Positions 38,067 to 48,290 are shown, counted from the stretch's first letter. The stretch: 64,000 bases of DNA from Sphingopyxis yananensis (GCF_020687785.1 NZ_JAJEWI010000008.1:124001-188000), one strand, 5' to 3'. The notes: generated by a model from the sequence alone, not told the origin. Numbers and translations are program-made.

Positions 38067-39154
38067 CCGTCGCGCTTGGCGCGCGGAGCTATGATATATT
38101 GATCGGCGATGGCCTGTTGGCCGATGCGGGCACCCATATCGCGCCCTTGCTGCGCCGTCTCCGCACGATGATTGTCACCGACCAGCATGTCGCCCCCCAT
38201 TATCTGGCGCGGCTGGAATCCTCGCTTCAGGCACAGGGCATTACGACATCGGCCTTGGTGCTGGATGCAGGCGAAGGCACGAAAAGCTGGGCCGGCCTGT
38301 CCAAGCTGACCGAATGGTTGATTGGCGAAGGCGTGGAACGCAGCGATCATGTGCTGGCGCTGGGCGGCGGCGTGATTGGCGATCTGGTCGGTTTTGCCTG
38401 TTCCATCGTCAAGCGCGGCTGCCAATTCATCCAATTGCCCACCACCTTGCTGGCCCAAGTGGACAGCAGCGTTGGCGGCAAAACCGCCATCAATGTCGCG
38501 GCGGGTAAAAATTTGGTGGGCGCCTTTCACCAACCGGCTTTGGTGCTGATCGACCCGACCACCCTATCCACCCTGCCCCGCCGCGAATTGGGCGCGGGCT
38601 ATGCCGAGGTGGTGAAATATGGCCTGATCGACGACGCCGAATTTTTCACATGGTGCGAAGCAAATGGTGCCGCCTTGCTGGCCGGTGACAGCGCCGCCCG
38701 CCACCATGCCATTTTCCACAGCGTGTCCGCCAAGGCGCGCATCGTTGCCGCCGACGAACGGGAAACCCAAGACATTCGCGCCCTGCTGAATTTGGGCCAC
38801 AGCTTTGGTCACGCCTTGGAGGCAGAAACAGGCTATTCGGACCTGCTGCTGCACGGCGAGGCTGTGGCGGCGGGTATGGCGCTCGCTTATCGTTTCTCGG
38901 TCGCCCAAGGGCTGTGCCCCGCTGATGATGCGCAGCGCGTGCGCGCCCACCTTGCCTCGGTTGGCCTGCCCCATAATTTGGAAAGCGCCGAGGTCAATGC
39001 CGACGGGACCATATTGGCCGCCCATATGTCGCATGACAAAAAGGTTCGCGGCGGAAAATTGCCGCTGATCCTCGCGCGCGGCATTGGCCAATCTTTTGTC
39101 ACCGAAGAATATGGCCTCGATCTGGTCGCCGCATTTCTCGACAGCGACCAATAG
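38054..39154 (+). CDS. aroB: 3-dehydroquinate synthase
   Basis: A 366-residue enzyme converting DAHP to 3-dehydroquinate, with NAD and a divalent metal. LGGGVIGDLVGFACSIVKRG, QLPTTLLAQVDSSVGGKTAIN, and LNLGHSFGHALE carry the NAD-, substrate- and metal-binding residues. The ligand Glu and His of HG-E (LLHGEAVAAG) are visible. It is coupled to aroK by overlap. Length is standard for AroB. Confidence 0.97.
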   Translation: MQRLTVALGARSYDILIGDGLLADAGTHIAPLLRRLRTMIVTDQHVAPHYLARLESSLQAQGITTSALVLDAGEGTKSWAGLSKLTEWLIGEGVERSDHVLALGGGVIGDLVGFACSIVKRGCQFIQLPTTLLAQVDSSVGGKTAINVAAGKNLVGAFHQPALVLIDPTTLSTLPRRELGAGYAEVVKYGLIDDAEFFTWCEANGAALLAGDSAARHHAIFHSVSAKARIVAADERETQDIRALLNLGHSFGHALEAETGYSDLLLHGEAVAAGMALAYRFSVAQGLCPADDAQRVRAHLASVGLPHNLESAEVNADGTILAAHMSHDKKVRGGKLPLILARGIGQSFVTEEYGLDLVAAFLDSDQ

Positions 39155-39221
39155 GATATTGTGTGGGGCGCGCTGACCAGCGCCGCCCCCTTTCATCATC
39201 ACAAATATAGGGAGAGGCCAG

Positions 39222-39662
39222 ATGCTGACGTTGCAGCAGCTATCAGATCGCGCGGAAATTCAAGATTTAATTACCCGCTATGCCTATGCAATTGACGACC
39301 GCAATTGGGATGATCTGGACCATGTCTTCACGCCAGATGCCGTCATTGATTATAGCGAAGTCGGCGGACCAATCGGCACTTTGGACGAAACCAAGGCCTT
39401 TCTGGGCCAATCGATGACGAATTTCCCAGCCTATCAGCATCTGTCCACCACCAGCGAAATCATTATTTCTGGCGACACAGCCCGCGCCCGCACCATTTTG
39501 TTCAACCCGATGGTCATGAATCATGAAGGCGCCGAACGCGTATTTTTCATTGGCCTATGGTATCGGGATGAACTGGTGCGAACAGCCCAAGGCTGGCGCA
39601 TTCAACATCGGCGGGAACAAAAAAGCTGGGCCTATAATCAGCCCGACGGCGTGTTGCCCTAA
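39222..39662 (+). CDS. SnoaL-like / NTF2-like family protein
   Basis: A 146-residue single-domain protein of the NTF2 superfamily. LSDRAEIQDLITRYAYAIDDRNWDDLDHVFTPDAVIDYSEVGG is the common opening of SnoaL_4-type proteins, and WRIQHRREQKSWAYNQP is the usual closing. Such proteins are often small hydrolases, isomerases or dehydratases, or have unknown substrates. I cannot assign one. The 39155-39221 gap contains a GGGAGAGG ribosome site before the ATG. Confidence 0.85.
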   Translation: MLTLQQLSDRAEIQDLITRYAYAIDDRNWDDLDHVFTPDAVIDYSEVGGPIGTLDETKAFLGQSMTNFPAYQHLSTTSEIIISGDTARARTILFNPMVMNHEGAERVFFIGLWYRDELVRTAQGWRIQHRREQKSWAYNQPDGVLP

Positions 39663-39668
39663 GCGCCC

Positions 39669-40091
39669 TTAAACGGCGGCGCCATCCAGCACCATCACCG
39701 CCACATCAAAAGGCAACATCACCGCACTGTGGCGGGCTGGATAATCTTTGACGGCTGCCAATTGCGCAAAATCTGGCCAGAGAGGGGCAGCATGTTCGCC
39801 CCTCAACCACGCCAGCAATTGGTCGCGAGCAGCAGAGATATCATCATGTCCGCGCCCCTTGGCATGGCGCGCAAATAGGCTGGCGGACGCTTGGCCCAAG
39901 GCACAGGCCTGAACGGCCATGCCCAGGTCGCAAATTTGCCCCTCTGCATCCAAATCCACATCCATGCTGATCTGGCTGCCGCAAATGCTGGATCGCAGCA
40001 CGCCGTGCAAGTGCGCCCCTGTCAGCGGCGGATATTGGGCGTTTTCCACCGCCAACATCAAAATCTGACGATTATACAGGGGTGCGCTCAT
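39669..40091 (-). CDS. IscU/SufU-like Fe-S scaffold family protein lacking the third Cys
   Basis: A 140-residue protein of the IscU/NifU N-terminal family. The first two scaffold cysteines are present (RSSICGSQ and VQACALGQASAS). The third position, normally in an ARxxCxxLPW-type context, reads ARHSAVMLPF here, so the Cys is Ala. It may not build clusters by itself. It is related to a short, separate subfamily seen in alphaproteobacteria, to my recollection. It is in the radA-cvpA-scaffold minus-strand group, 4 bp after cvpA. Function unproven. Confidence 0.8.
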   Translation of the reverse strand: MSAPLYNRQILMLAVENAQYPPLTGAHLHGVLRSSICGSQISMDVDLDAEGQICDLGMAVQACALGQASASLFARHAKGRGHDDISAARDQLLAWLRGEHAAPLWPDFAQLAAVKDYPARHSAVMLPFDVAVMVLDGAAV

Positions 40092-40095
40092 GGCC

Positions 40096-40644
40096 TCAGC
40101 GTTGCTCGTTGCTGCCTGTGCGTCCCGCTTCGGCTGCTCGCGCTTCGGCCCGCCGCTCTGCCACCACTTTGCTGATCGCCGCGCCCGTCGCGCTCAGCGC
40201 CGGATAGGTGCGGCTGTCGCGCATCCATTCGGGACGCTGCGCATCACCATAGCCAATGTCATACAACAGGCTGATCGCCATAAAGGCAACGCTAGCGATC
40301 AACAGGCCCTTAACCGCGCCAAAGCCCGCACCAAGTCCGCGATCAAATCCGCCAACAAAGGATGACCGGCTGGCCTTGCCAATGCGGCGCGACACAAATT
40401 TTCCGACCAGAAATAAGCCGCCAAATAGCAGAACAAAGGCCAACATGGCCGCCCCGCCCGATGCCTCGACATATTGGGTCAGCCACGCGGTAACTGGCGC
40501 GTGCAAGAAACGCACCGCCAAAATCGCCAGCAACCATGCCAGAAGCGACAAAACTTCTTGCACAAGCCCGCGCATAAAACCCAGCACAGCGCCGCCGCCA
40601 ACCAGCACCAGCACCGCAATATCCAAGGCTGTCAAACTATCCAT
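40096..40644 (-). CDS. cvpA: CvpA family membrane protein
   Basis: A 182-residue membrane protein. LTALDIAVLVLVGGGAVLGFMRGLVQEVLSLLAWLLAILA is the CvpA opening (D-x-x-x-x-x-x-x-x-x-x-G-x-x-R-G-x-x-x-E). Four hydrophobic segments can be counted to about residue 125. A charged C-terminal tail follows. CvpA is required for colicin V production in E. coli and is linked to cell-envelope stress; its biochemical role is not settled. It lies between radA (9 bp) and the scaffold-like gene (4 bp). Confidence 0.9.
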   Translation of the reverse strand: MDSLTALDIAVLVLVGGGAVLGFMRGLVQEVLSLLAWLLAILAVRFLHAPVTAWLTQYVEASGGAAMLAFVLLFGGLFLVGKFVSRRIGKASRSSFVGGFDRGLGAGFGAVKGLLIASVAFMAISLLYDIGYGDAQRPEWMRDSRTYPALSATGAAISKVVAERRAEARAAEAGRTGSNEQR

Positions 40645-40653
40645 ATCCGCTCG

Positions 40654-42015
40654 CTAGTCCCGACCGAGCATCAGGTCAACGAGTTCTCCCAGCCGAGAGA
40701 AACCATTCACCCCAATGCCCTTGACGCCTTTCATCCCGCTGGGGCCCCACGCCTTGGAAAATCCCAATTTCGCCGCTTCGCGCAGGCGCAGTCCGTCATG
40801 CGCAACTTGGCGCACTTCGCCGCTCAGGGACAATTCGCCAAAAGCAATGGTTTCGGCGGGCACAGGCCGTTCGGTAAAGGCCGAAACCAAAGCCGCCGCG
40901 ACGGCCAAATCCGCCGCAGGGTCAGTCAAACGATATCCGCCCGCAATGTTCAAATATACTTCGGCATTGTTCATTTGCAGGCCGCATCGCGCCTCCAGCA
41001 CCGCCAGCACCATCGCCAATCGGCCATTGTCCCAGCCGACCACGGCGCGGCGCGGCGTCGCTCCGCTGGCCAAACGCACGGTCAGCGCCTGCACCTCGAC
41101 CAACACAGGCCGCGTGCCCTCCAAGGCCGGAAACACCACCGACCCTGGCACATCTTGGTTGCGATCTGTCAAAAATAGGCTGGACGGATTGGCCACTTCG
41201 CCCAGCCCATCATCGGCCATCGCGAACACGCCGATTTCATCCGTGCCGCCAAAACGGTTTTTGACGGCGCGCAAAATACGATATTGGTGGCTGCGCTCCC
41301 CCTCAAAGGCCAGTACCGTATCGACCATATGTTCCAACACACGCGGCCCCGCGATGGTGCCGTCCTTGGTCACATGGCCCACCAATACCAAGGCCGTTCC
41401 CGTTTCCTTGGCAAAACGAATAAGCTCTTGCGCGCTGGCCCGCACTTGGCTGACGGTGCCCGGCGCGCTGTCGATCACATCGCTGTGCATCGTCTGAATG
41501 GAATCAATGACCACAAAATCGGCCTGCTGCGTTTCCAGCGTCGCCAAAATATCGCGCACCGATGTCGCGCTGGCCAAGGCGACGGGGGCCTGACTAAATC
41601 CCAGACGCTGGGCGCGCAAACGCACCTGTGCGGCGGCTTCTTCGCCGCTGATATAAACCACATTTTTGCCCGCCATCGCCAGCTTTCCGGCCGCCTGCAT
41701 CAGCAAAGTCGATTTGCCAATGCCGGGATCACCGCCAATCAGCGTCGCCGACCCCGCGACAAATCCGCCGCCCATGGCCCGATCAAATTCGGCAATGCCA
41801 CACAGCATCCGTTCGGGCATGACGCTGTCTTGGTTTAGGCTTTCCAGCTTGATCATCCGCCCGCCACGGCTCAGGTCATGTTTGGCGGAAAAGCTGGTTT
41901 GCGGTGCTTCCTCGACCAAGGTATTCCATTCGGAACAATCGCCGCACTGCCCCTGCCAGCGATAGCTGACAGAGCCGCAATTTTGACAGACATATTGACG
42001 TTTTGCTTTGGCCAT
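40654..42015 (-). CDS. radA: DNA repair protein RadA
   Basis: A 453-residue DNA-repair ATPase helping RecA in recombination. The N-terminal zinc finger (CQNCGSVSYRWQGQCGDC), Walker A (GGDPGIGKSTLLMQ) and Walker B (FVVIDSIQTM) are present, as is the RadA-specific KNRFG motif (VKNRFGGTDEIGVF). The C-terminal Lon-like domain follows (GGYRLTDPAADLAVAAALVSA). ATG 42015 begins the zinc finger; the frame runs on upstream. A highly standard length. Confidence 0.96.
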   Translation of the reverse strand: MAKAKRQYVCQNCGSVSYRWQGQCGDCSEWNTLVEEAPQTSFSAKHDLSRGGRMIKLESLNQDSVMPERMLCGIAEFDRAMGGGFVAGSATLIGGDPGIGKSTLLMQAAGKLAMAGKNVVYISGEEAAAQVRLRAQRLGFSQAPVALASATSVRDILATLETQQADFVVIDSIQTMHSDVIDSAPGTVSQVRASAQELIRFAKETGTALVLVGHVTKDGTIAGPRVLEHMVDTVLAFEGERSHQYRILRAVKNRFGGTDEIGVFAMADDGLGEVANPSSLFLTDRNQDVPGSVVFPALEGTRPVLVEVQALTVRLASGATPRRAVVGWDNGRLAMVLAVLEARCGLQMNNAEVYLNIAGGYRLTDPAADLAVAAALVSAFTERPVPAETIAFGELSLSGEVRQVAHDGLRLREAAKLGFSKAWGPSGMKGVKGIGVNGFSRLGELVDLMLGRD

Positions 42016-42162
42016 AGCGGCTCGGGTAACAGGAACAAAGGCTGAACACCAGCCCTGAATATAAGCCATGCCTATACAGGCCCCTTTTCAGATCCCGCCT
42101 TGGTCGCTTATGCGCTATGCTTCCCGCCCGCCCTTATGCCCGCCAACCCAAAAAGGCTGCCC

Positions 42163-42837
42163 ATGACCCAGCAACCCAATCGCCGCCAAATCTTGACCCT
42201 GCTGGCCAGCGCGCCGCTGCTCGCCCTGCCCGCCTGCTCCTCCATGGGTGGGTGGACGATGACCGACGCCGTGCGCGAATTGCTCAGCCTGTCGTCCCAG
42301 CGCGCCATTGCGACCTTGGTGCAACCGGGCGGTTTTTATGACGATCAAATTGCCCGTATCGACCTGCCCACCCAATTGGGGAACAGCGGCAACATCCTGT
42401 CCCGCCTGCTGACATCATCTTTGGCAAAAGACCGGCTGACCCGCGAAGTGAACAGCGCCGCCGAACGCGGTGCCGAACGCGCGGCCCCGATCATTGCCGA
42501 CGCCATTCGCACGATCAGCATCACCGATGCCGTTGCCATTTTGCGGGGCGGTCCAACCGCCGCCACCCAATTTTTGCAAAATGCCATGGGCCGCAGCCTG
42601 ATTTCGTCCATCTTCCCATCTATCAGCGACGCCTTGGACATCGCCCGCAATCCGGTGGTCAGCGAATTGCTGCGCGCCAGCAGCGGCGTGAACATCAGCG
42701 CGCTGGCCGATGATGTATCAACCAAAGCCAATGACGCCATTTTCCGCGCCATTGGCCGCGAGGAAACCAACATCCGCGCCAACCCCCGCGCCACCAACGA
42801 TCCGTTGCTGATTGGGGCCTTGGTCCTCGGTCAATAA
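42163..42837 (+). CDS. DUF4197 family lipoprotein
   Basis: A 224-residue exported lipoprotein. RRQILTLLASAPLLALPACSS has a signal and lipobox (ALPAC, Cys about residue 23). The rest matches DUF4197: LSLSSQRAIATLVQPGGFYDDQIARIDLPTQL, then ITDAVAILRGGPTAATQFL. DUF4197 proteins are conserved in proteobacteria with no known function. ATG 42163 starts the signal peptide; 42100 is an in-frame alternative. The transaldolase follows. Confidence 0.88.
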   Translation: MTQQPNRRQILTLLASAPLLALPACSSMGGWTMTDAVRELLSLSSQRAIATLVQPGGFYDDQIARIDLPTQLGNSGNILSRLLTSSLAKDRLTREVNSAAERGAERAAPIIADAIRTISITDAVAILRGGPTAATQFLQNAMGRSLISSIFPSISDALDIARNPVVSELLRASSGVNISALADDVSTKANDAIFRAIGREETNIRANPRATNDPLLIGALVLGQ

Positions 42838-42994
42838 GGTCGCTGCGGCCATGCCGCGCACCGCGCCCCTGAAAACCAACGCCTGTGCGGCGCCTGCCAG
42901 CACAGCAGCGGTTCAGTTTTGAACCGCTTTGGTCTAGGGGGGAAGCGAGATCGAATCAATCATTCACCCCTTTCCCCAACAGGAATGCCTCGCC

Positions 42995-43645
42995 ATGAAA
43001 TTCTTTGCCGACACCGCCGAAATCGCTGACATTCAGGAATTGGCCGCCACCGGCCTGCTGGACGGCGTGACCACCAACCCTTCGCTGATCGCCAAGTCGG
43101 GCCGCGATTTCAAGGAAGTCACCAAGGAAATCTGCGCATTGGTCGACGGTCCTGTTTCCGCCGAAGTGGTGGCACTGGACCATGCCACGATGATGAAAGA
43201 AGCCGAAATCTTGCGCAAAATCGCAGACAATGTCTGCATCAAGGTGCCACTGACCATTGACGGTCTGAAAACCTGCAAGTCGCTGACCGGCGACGGCACC
43301 ATGGTCAATGTCACGCTCTGCTTCTCGGCGGCTCAGGCCCTGCTCGCTGCCAAGGCTGGTGCGACTTTCGTGTCGCCATTTGTTGGCCGTCACGACGACA
43401 ATGGCTTTGATGGCATGCAGCTGATCGACGATATTCGCCTGATCTATGACAACTATGACTATAACACCGAAATCCTTGTCGCGTCGGTTCGTCACGGCAT
43501 CCATGTGTTGGAAGCCGCCAAGATCGGCGCAGACGTGATGACTGCCCCGCCGTCGGTCATCAAGGGTCTGTTCAAGCATATCCTGACCGAAAAGGGCATC
43601 GAAGGCTTTTTGGCCGATTGGGCCAAGACCGGCCAATCGATCTAA
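42995..43645 (+). CDS. fsa: Transaldolase / fructose-6-phosphate aldolase family
   Basis: A 216-residue short transaldolase (TalC/Fsa type). [36 protein letters not shown] opens, with the Asp and TTNPSL signature. The Schiff-base Lys lies in [21 protein letters not shown] and [23 protein letters not shown] complete the barrel. It belongs to the pentose phosphate pathway or cleaves fructose 6-phosphate; sequence alone does not separate them. A terminator follows 68 bp after the stop. Confidence 0.92.
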   Translation: MKFFADTAEIADIQELAATGLLDGVTTNPSLIAKSGRDFKEVTKEICALVDGPVSAEVVALDHATMMKEAEILRKIADNVCIKVPLTIDGLKTCKSLTGDGTMVNVTLCFSAAQALLAAKAGATFVSPFVGRHDDNGFDGMQLIDDIRLIYDNYDYNTEILVASVRHGIHVLEAAKIGADVMTAPPSVIKGLFKHILTEKGIEGFLADWAKTGQSI

Positions 43646-43712
43646 ACCACCAATCTGCATCTGTTCGGTGCCCGATTTTCATCGAAACAGCGGCCTGAAC
43701 AACAGCAAGCAA

Positions 43713-43744
43713 CCTCCGCGCCCGTGGCGCGGGGGTTTTCTTTT
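43713..43744 (+). terminator. Intrinsic terminator after the transaldolase gene
   Basis: CTCCGCGCC pairs with GGCGCGGGG (one T-G wobble) around CGT, followed by GTTTTCTTTT. Confidence 0.85.
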
Positions 43745-43824
43745 ACCCATTTGTCACAAATTCCAGTTGACGTAAACGTAAAGTCAGCGCGATACCAACT
43801 CCTATCAAAAGGGAGAGATTCGCA

Positions 43825-44622
43825 ATGACTGAGAGTGCCGCCGTTCTGACCGAACGCAAAGGCCATGTAATGATCATCACGATCAACCGCGCCGAAGCCC
43901 GCAACGCTGTGAATGCTGCGGTGCATGTCGGTGTTGGTGAAGCCTTAGAAGCCGCAGAGGCTGACAATGATATTCGCGCCGTCATCATCACCGGTGCAGG
44001 TGAAAAAAGCTTTTGTGCGGGCGCCGATCTGGTTGCCATTTCACGCGGTGAACAGCTAATTCCTGCTGACAAAGCACAAGCCGCATGGGGTTTTGCGGGC
44101 ATCGTCGCCCATCCTATTTCAAAGCCGATCATCGCCGCGGTCAATGGCTTTGCCTTTGGTGGCGGCTGTGAAATCGCGCTGACCGCTGACTTGGTGGTCG
44201 CTGCCGATCACGCACAATTTGGCTTGCCAGAAGTCAAGGTTGGCTTGTTCGCTGCGGCAGGCGGGGCCTTTCGTATTGCACGCCAATTGCCGCCAAAAAT
44301 CGCCATGGAACATTTGCTGACCGGTGATCCGTTCGACGCGCAAACGGCCCTGCGCTATGGCTTTGCCAATCGCGTGGTGCCACTGGCCGATCTGTTGCCG
44401 ACCGCCATCGCCTTGGCCGAAAAAATCGCCGCCAACGCGCCTTTGTCCGTCCAAGCATCCAAGCGTGTCGCGTTGGGCATTTTGAACGGAGCCATTGCCG
44501 CCGAAGCCGATGATTGGGCCACCAACCACCGCGAACGCAATAGCGTGTTCACCAGCGAAGACGCCCGCGAAGGCCCCCTCGCCTTTGCGCAAAAGCGCAA
44601 GCCAGAATGGAAGGCCCGCTAA
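43825..44622 (+). CDS. Enoyl-CoA hydratase/isomerase (crotonase) family
   Basis: A 265-residue crotonase. RAEARNAVNAAVHVGVGEALE, ITGAGEKSFCAGADLVAISRGE (oxyanion hole), and AAVNGFAFGGGCEIALTADLVVAADHAQFGLPEVKVGLFAAAGGAFRIARQLP carry the family's CoA and catalytic segments. The second catalytic acidic residue position is occupied by E in GLPEVKVGL. Substrate unknown. It is 1 bp before the thiolase-like gene, so the two likely act together in fatty-acid or related degradation. GGGAGAG precedes the ATG. Confidence 0.92.
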   Translation: MTESAAVLTERKGHVMIITINRAEARNAVNAAVHVGVGEALEAAEADNDIRAVIITGAGEKSFCAGADLVAISRGEQLIPADKAQAAWGFAGIVAHPISKPIIAAVNGFAFGGGCEIALTADLVVAADHAQFGLPEVKVGLFAAAGGAFRIARQLPPKIAMEHLLTGDPFDAQTALRYGFANRVVPLADLLPTAIALAEKIAANAPLSVQASKRVALGILNGAIAAEADDWATNHRERNSVFTSEDAREGPLAFAQKRKPEWKAR

Positions 44623-44623
44623 A

Positions 44624-46132
44624 ATGACCATGACAGACCCTGAACGCATCCCCGTGATCATCGGCGTTGGCCAGATCAACGACCGTCCACAGGATCCCGA
44701 TCAGGGTCTGGACAGTCTGGGCTTGATGGTCGAGGCGTTGAAGCAAGCCGATGCAGACGCCGGTGGCGGCTTGCTGGCCCAAATCGACAGCCTCGCCATC
44801 GTCGACCAGATCAGTTTTTACGCGCTCGGTAAATTGTGCGAACCTTTGGCCGTCGCCATTGGGGCCAATCCGGCCATCAATTATCAATCCGCCGCGCCGC
44901 ATGGCGACACGCCCATTCGCTTGCTGAACGAAGCGGCCAATCGTATCGGAGCGGGCGAGATTAAGCTGGCCGCCATTGCAGGCGGCGAAGCCCTGCGCAC
45001 CGCTGCTGGCCGCGCCAAAAAAGCCGCCATGGGCGAAGACAAAAGCTATAATGCCATTCGTCAGGTGGCGACCCGCAAGGAACCCAATTACGCGCAAGCC
45101 CATGGGCTGAGCGCGCCCGTCGATGTTTATCCGCTCTATGAAAATGCCACCCGCGCGGCATGGGGGCAAAGCCTGAGCGAAGCGCAAGAGGAAAGCGCCG
45201 CTATTTGGTCCCAATTCTCCGAGGTGGCCGCCGAAAATGAGGGGGCATGGATACGTAAACCCATGTCGCCCGCCGATATTTTGGCGGTGAATGAAAACAA
45301 CCGCCCCATCGCCTTTCCCTATAGCAAGCTGATGGTCGCCAACAGCAGCGTCAATCAGGGCGCTGCCTTTTTGGTCGCCAGCCTTGCCGAAGCACGCCGC
45401 CTTGGCATAACCGAAGACCGTCTGATCTATGTCGGCATGGGCGCGGCAGCCAAAGAACCCGCCAGCATTTTGCACCGCGACCGCTATGATGGCAGCGTCA
45501 GCATGGAAACCAGCATCAACCGCACGCTGACCCTCAACCAATTGTCGGTCGATGATTTTGATTGTGTCGAACTGTATAGCTGCTTTCCCTGCGTGCCCAA
45601 AATGGCGCGCCGCACCCTTGGTTGGCCACTGAACAAGCCCGCGACCGTCTTTGGCGGCCTGACCTTTGGTGGTGGCCCTATCGCCAATTATATGAGCCAT
45701 GCTGTGGTTTCGATGGTGCAAAAGCTGCGGACCGAGGGGCGCTATGGCTTTCTTTTTGCTAATGGCGGCTTTGCGACCGACAATCATTGCATCATCTTGG
45801 GCAAACAACCCATTGCCGCAGCCAGCTTCCCGCAAGATTTCGACTATCAGGCCGAGGCCGAAGAAAAACGTGGCCCCGTCCCCCCGTTAAACAAAGGCTA
45901 TACCGGACCAGCCACCATCGAAAGCTATACCATCTTTTATGGCCGCGACGGAGCGCCGCGTGCCGGCGTGGTGGTGGCCCGCACCCCAGCGGATGAGCGC
46001 AGCTTGGCCCATGTCGATATCACGGATGCCGCGATGTTGGATTTCCTCACCAGCGCCAGCGCCAATCCGGTCGGCACCACGGGCCAGATCATCAGCATGG
46101 GTGAAAAAGGGAGTTTGTGGCAAGCCGCATAG
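44624..46132 (+). CDS. Thiolase superfamily acetyl-CoA acetyltransferase-like protein
   Basis: A 502-residue thiolase-fold protein of the acetyl-CoA acetyltransferase / lipid-transfer subgroup. IPVIIGVGQINDRP opens and DPDQGLDSLGLMVEALKQADADAG follows. VELYSCFPCVPKMARRTLGWP and TFGGGPIANYMSHAVVSM are C-terminal thiolase elements, with no clear classical thiolase Cys in SVNQGAAF. About 90 extra C-terminal residues (ESYTIFYGRDGAPRAGVVVARTPADERSLAHVD) form an OB/DUF35-like tail. Such enzymes often take part in CoA ester cleavage. It is 1 bp downstream of the crotonase. Confidence 0.85.
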   Translation: MTMTDPERIPVIIGVGQINDRPQDPDQGLDSLGLMVEALKQADADAGGGLLAQIDSLAIVDQISFYALGKLCEPLAVAIGANPAINYQSAAPHGDTPIRLLNEAANRIGAGEIKLAAIAGGEALRTAAGRAKKAAMGEDKSYNAIRQVATRKEPNYAQAHGLSAPVDVYPLYENATRAAWGQSLSEAQEESAAIWSQFSEVAAENEGAWIRKPMSPADILAVNENNRPIAFPYSKLMVANSSVNQGAAFLVASLAEARRLGITEDRLIYVGMGAAAKEPASILHRDRYDGSVSMETSINRTLTLNQLSVDDFDCVELYSCFPCVPKMARRTLGWPLNKPATVFGGLTFGGGPIANYMSHAVVSMVQKLRTEGRYGFLFANGGFATDNHCIILGKQPIAAASFPQDFDYQAEAEEKRGPVPPLNKGYTGPATIESYTIFYGRDGAPRAGVVVARTPADERSLAHVDITDAAMLDFLTSASANPVGTTGQIISMGEKGSLWQAA

Positions 46133-46308
46133 ACACAGCATCATTGCCATCTGTCATGGCGCGAAACGCCATCGCGCCATGACCAACTCGGCCGTTGCCA
46201 TTCCACAGGGCAACGCCTTATATCCCTTTGCAATTTTCGGCTTCAGCGATAGGCTGTTGCCCTGAGTTTTCTGGTGCGTTTCATTTTCGCACCATGGGGA
46301 GAGAATAT

Positions 46309-48273
46309 TTGTCCGACGTTCCTGTGTCTGAACCCTTTGTTTCCATTCCCGAATCGGCTGCGGCCCAAACCCATTGCAGCGCGGGGGACTATGATCGACT
46401 CTATGCCCAAAGCATAGATGACCCAGATGTATTTTGGGCGGAACAAGCCAAACGTCTGGACTGGGTGAAAGCGCCAACGAAAATCGCGGGTTGGTCCTTT
46501 GACCCCGTCGATATCAAATGGTTTGAAGATGGTCAGTTGAACCTGTGCCACAATGCCGTCGACCGGCATGTTGCGGCGGGGCACGGCGATCGCACCGCCA
46601 TTATCTTTGAACCAGATTCACCGGACACGCCGTCGCGCATCATCAGCTATGCCCAATTGCAGGCCGACGTCATTCGCTTTGCCAACACGCTCAAGAAAAT
46701 GGGCGTCAAAAAGGGCGACCGCGTCACCATCTATATGCCCATGGTGCCCGAAGGGGCCTTTGCCATGCTTGCCTGCGCCCGTATCGGTGCGGTGCATAGC
46801 GTCATTTTCGGCGGATTTTCGCCCGACGCGATTTTGGGCCGCATTCAGGATTGCGGCAGCGATTGGGTAATTTGCGCCGACGAGGGCAAGCGCGGCGGCA
46901 AGGTTATTCCGCTGAAAGCCAATGTCGACAAGGCTTTGGAACGGGTGGATGTCAAGGCCGTGTTGGTTGTCGCCCACACCGGCGGCGCAGTCGCGATGGA
47001 AGATGGCCGAGATCATTATTATCACGATATCAGCCAAGATGTGGGGACCGACTGCCCCTGCGAGCCGATGAGTGCCGAAGACCCGCTGTTCATCCTCTAT
47101 ACGTCCGGATCGACCGGCACCCCCAAGGGTGTATTGCACAGTGTCGGCGGCTATGCCGTCTGGACCGCCACCACTTTCCATTATGCGTTTGATTATCGCG
47201 CTGGTGAAATTTTCTGGTGTACCGCCGATATCGGCTGGGTTACCGGCCACAGCTATGTTGTTTACGGGCCGCTACAAAATGGCGCGACAAGCTTGATGTT
47301 CGAAGGCGTGCCCAACTATCCCGATCATGATCGTTTCTGGCAGATTGTGGATAAATATGGGGTCAACATCCTCTATACCGCCCCCACCGCCATCCGTGCC
47401 TTGATGCGCGAGGGCGATGATTATGTGAGGCGGCATGACCTGTCCTCCATCCGCTTGCTGGGCAGCGTGGGCGAACCGATCAACCCCGAAGCGTGGCGCT
47501 GGTATCATGACGTCGTCGGCAAAGGCCGCGTGCCGGTGATCGACACATGGTGGCAAACCGAAACGGGCGGCATTATGATGACCACCCTGCCCGGCGCGCA
47601 TAAAATGCAGCCGGGCAGCGCGGGCAAACCTTTCTTTGGTATCCGCCCGCAATTGGTTGATGCCGAAGGCGCAGTGTTGGTCGATGAACAAACGGGCGGC
47701 GCGTCCGAAGGTAATTTGGTCATCACCCACAGTTGGCCGGGTCAAGCCCGCACGGTTTACGGCGATCATGACCGCTTCATCCAAACCTATTTCGCCACAT
47801 ATAAGGGCAAATATTTCACCGGCGACGGGTGCCGCCGCGATGCGAATGGCTATTGGCGCATCACCGGCCGCGTCGATGATGTGATCAACGTATCGGGCCA
47901 CCGCATGGGCACCGCCGAAGTGGAAAGCGCGCTGGTTCTGCATGATCTGGTCGCCGAGGCGGCGGTCGTCGGCTTCCCGCATGATATCAAAGGCCAGGGC
48001 ATTTACAGCTATGTTACGCTGAATGCGGGCGTTGAGCCAACGGACGAAATCCTTGCCGCGCTCAAGCAGCAAGTCCGCAAGGAAATCGGCCCCATTGCCA
48101 CACCCGACCATATCCAATTCACCCCCGCTTTGCCCAAGACGCGTTCGGGCAAAATCATGCGCCGCATTTTGCGCAAGATTGCGGAAAATGATTTTGGGTC
48201 CTTGGGTGATACCAGCACCTTGGCTGACCCCAGCTTGGTCGATGGCTTGATCGAGGGTCGCCAAAACCGTTGA
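46309..48273 (+). CDS. acs: Acetyl-CoA synthetase
   Basis: A 654-residue ANL-type enzyme activating acetate to acetyl-AMP and then acetyl-Co[16 protein letters not shown] is the AMP-binding loop, [17 protein letters not shown] the acetate-specific segment, [28 protein letters not shown] the hinge and [13 protein letters not shown] the acetylatable Lys near the end. A TTG start at 46309 is proposed because GGGGAGAG lies 6-13 bp before it; the ATG at 46294 lies within that ribosome site and so is less likely. Upstream to 46133 there is no gene. A terminator follows. Confidence 0.93.
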   Translation: MSDVPVSEPFVSIPESAAAQTHCSAGDYDRLYAQSIDDPDVFWAEQAKRLDWVKAPTKIAGWSFDPVDIKWFEDGQLNLCHNAVDRHVAAGHGDRTAIIFEPDSPDTPSRIISYAQLQADVIRFANTLKKMGVKKGDRVTIYMPMVPEGAFAMLACARIGAVHSVIFGGFSPDAILGRIQDCGSDWVICADEGKRGGKVIPLKANVDKALERVDVKAVLVVAHTGGAVAMEDGRDHYYHDISQDVGTDCPCEPMSAEDPLFILYTSGSTGTPKGVLHSVGGYAVWTATTFHYAFDYRAGEIFWCTADIGWVTGHSYVVYGPLQNGATSLMFEGVPNYPDHDRFWQIVDKYGVNILYTAPTAIRALMREGDDYVRRHDLSSIRLLGSVGEPINPEAWRWYHDVVGKGRVPVIDTWWQTETGGIMMTTLPGAHKMQPGSAGKPFFGIRPQLVDAEGAVLVDEQTGGASEGNLVITHSWPGQARTVYGDHDRFIQTYFATYKGKYFTGDGCRRDANGYWRITGRVDDVINVSGHRMGTAEVESALVLHDLVAEAAVVGFPHDIKGQGIYSYVTLNAGVEPTDEILAALKQQVRKEIGPIATPDHIQFTPALPKTRSGKIMRRILRKIAENDFGSLGDTSTLADPSLVDGLIEGRQNR

Positions 48274-48290
48274 TCGCGGCGTCCTGACAA

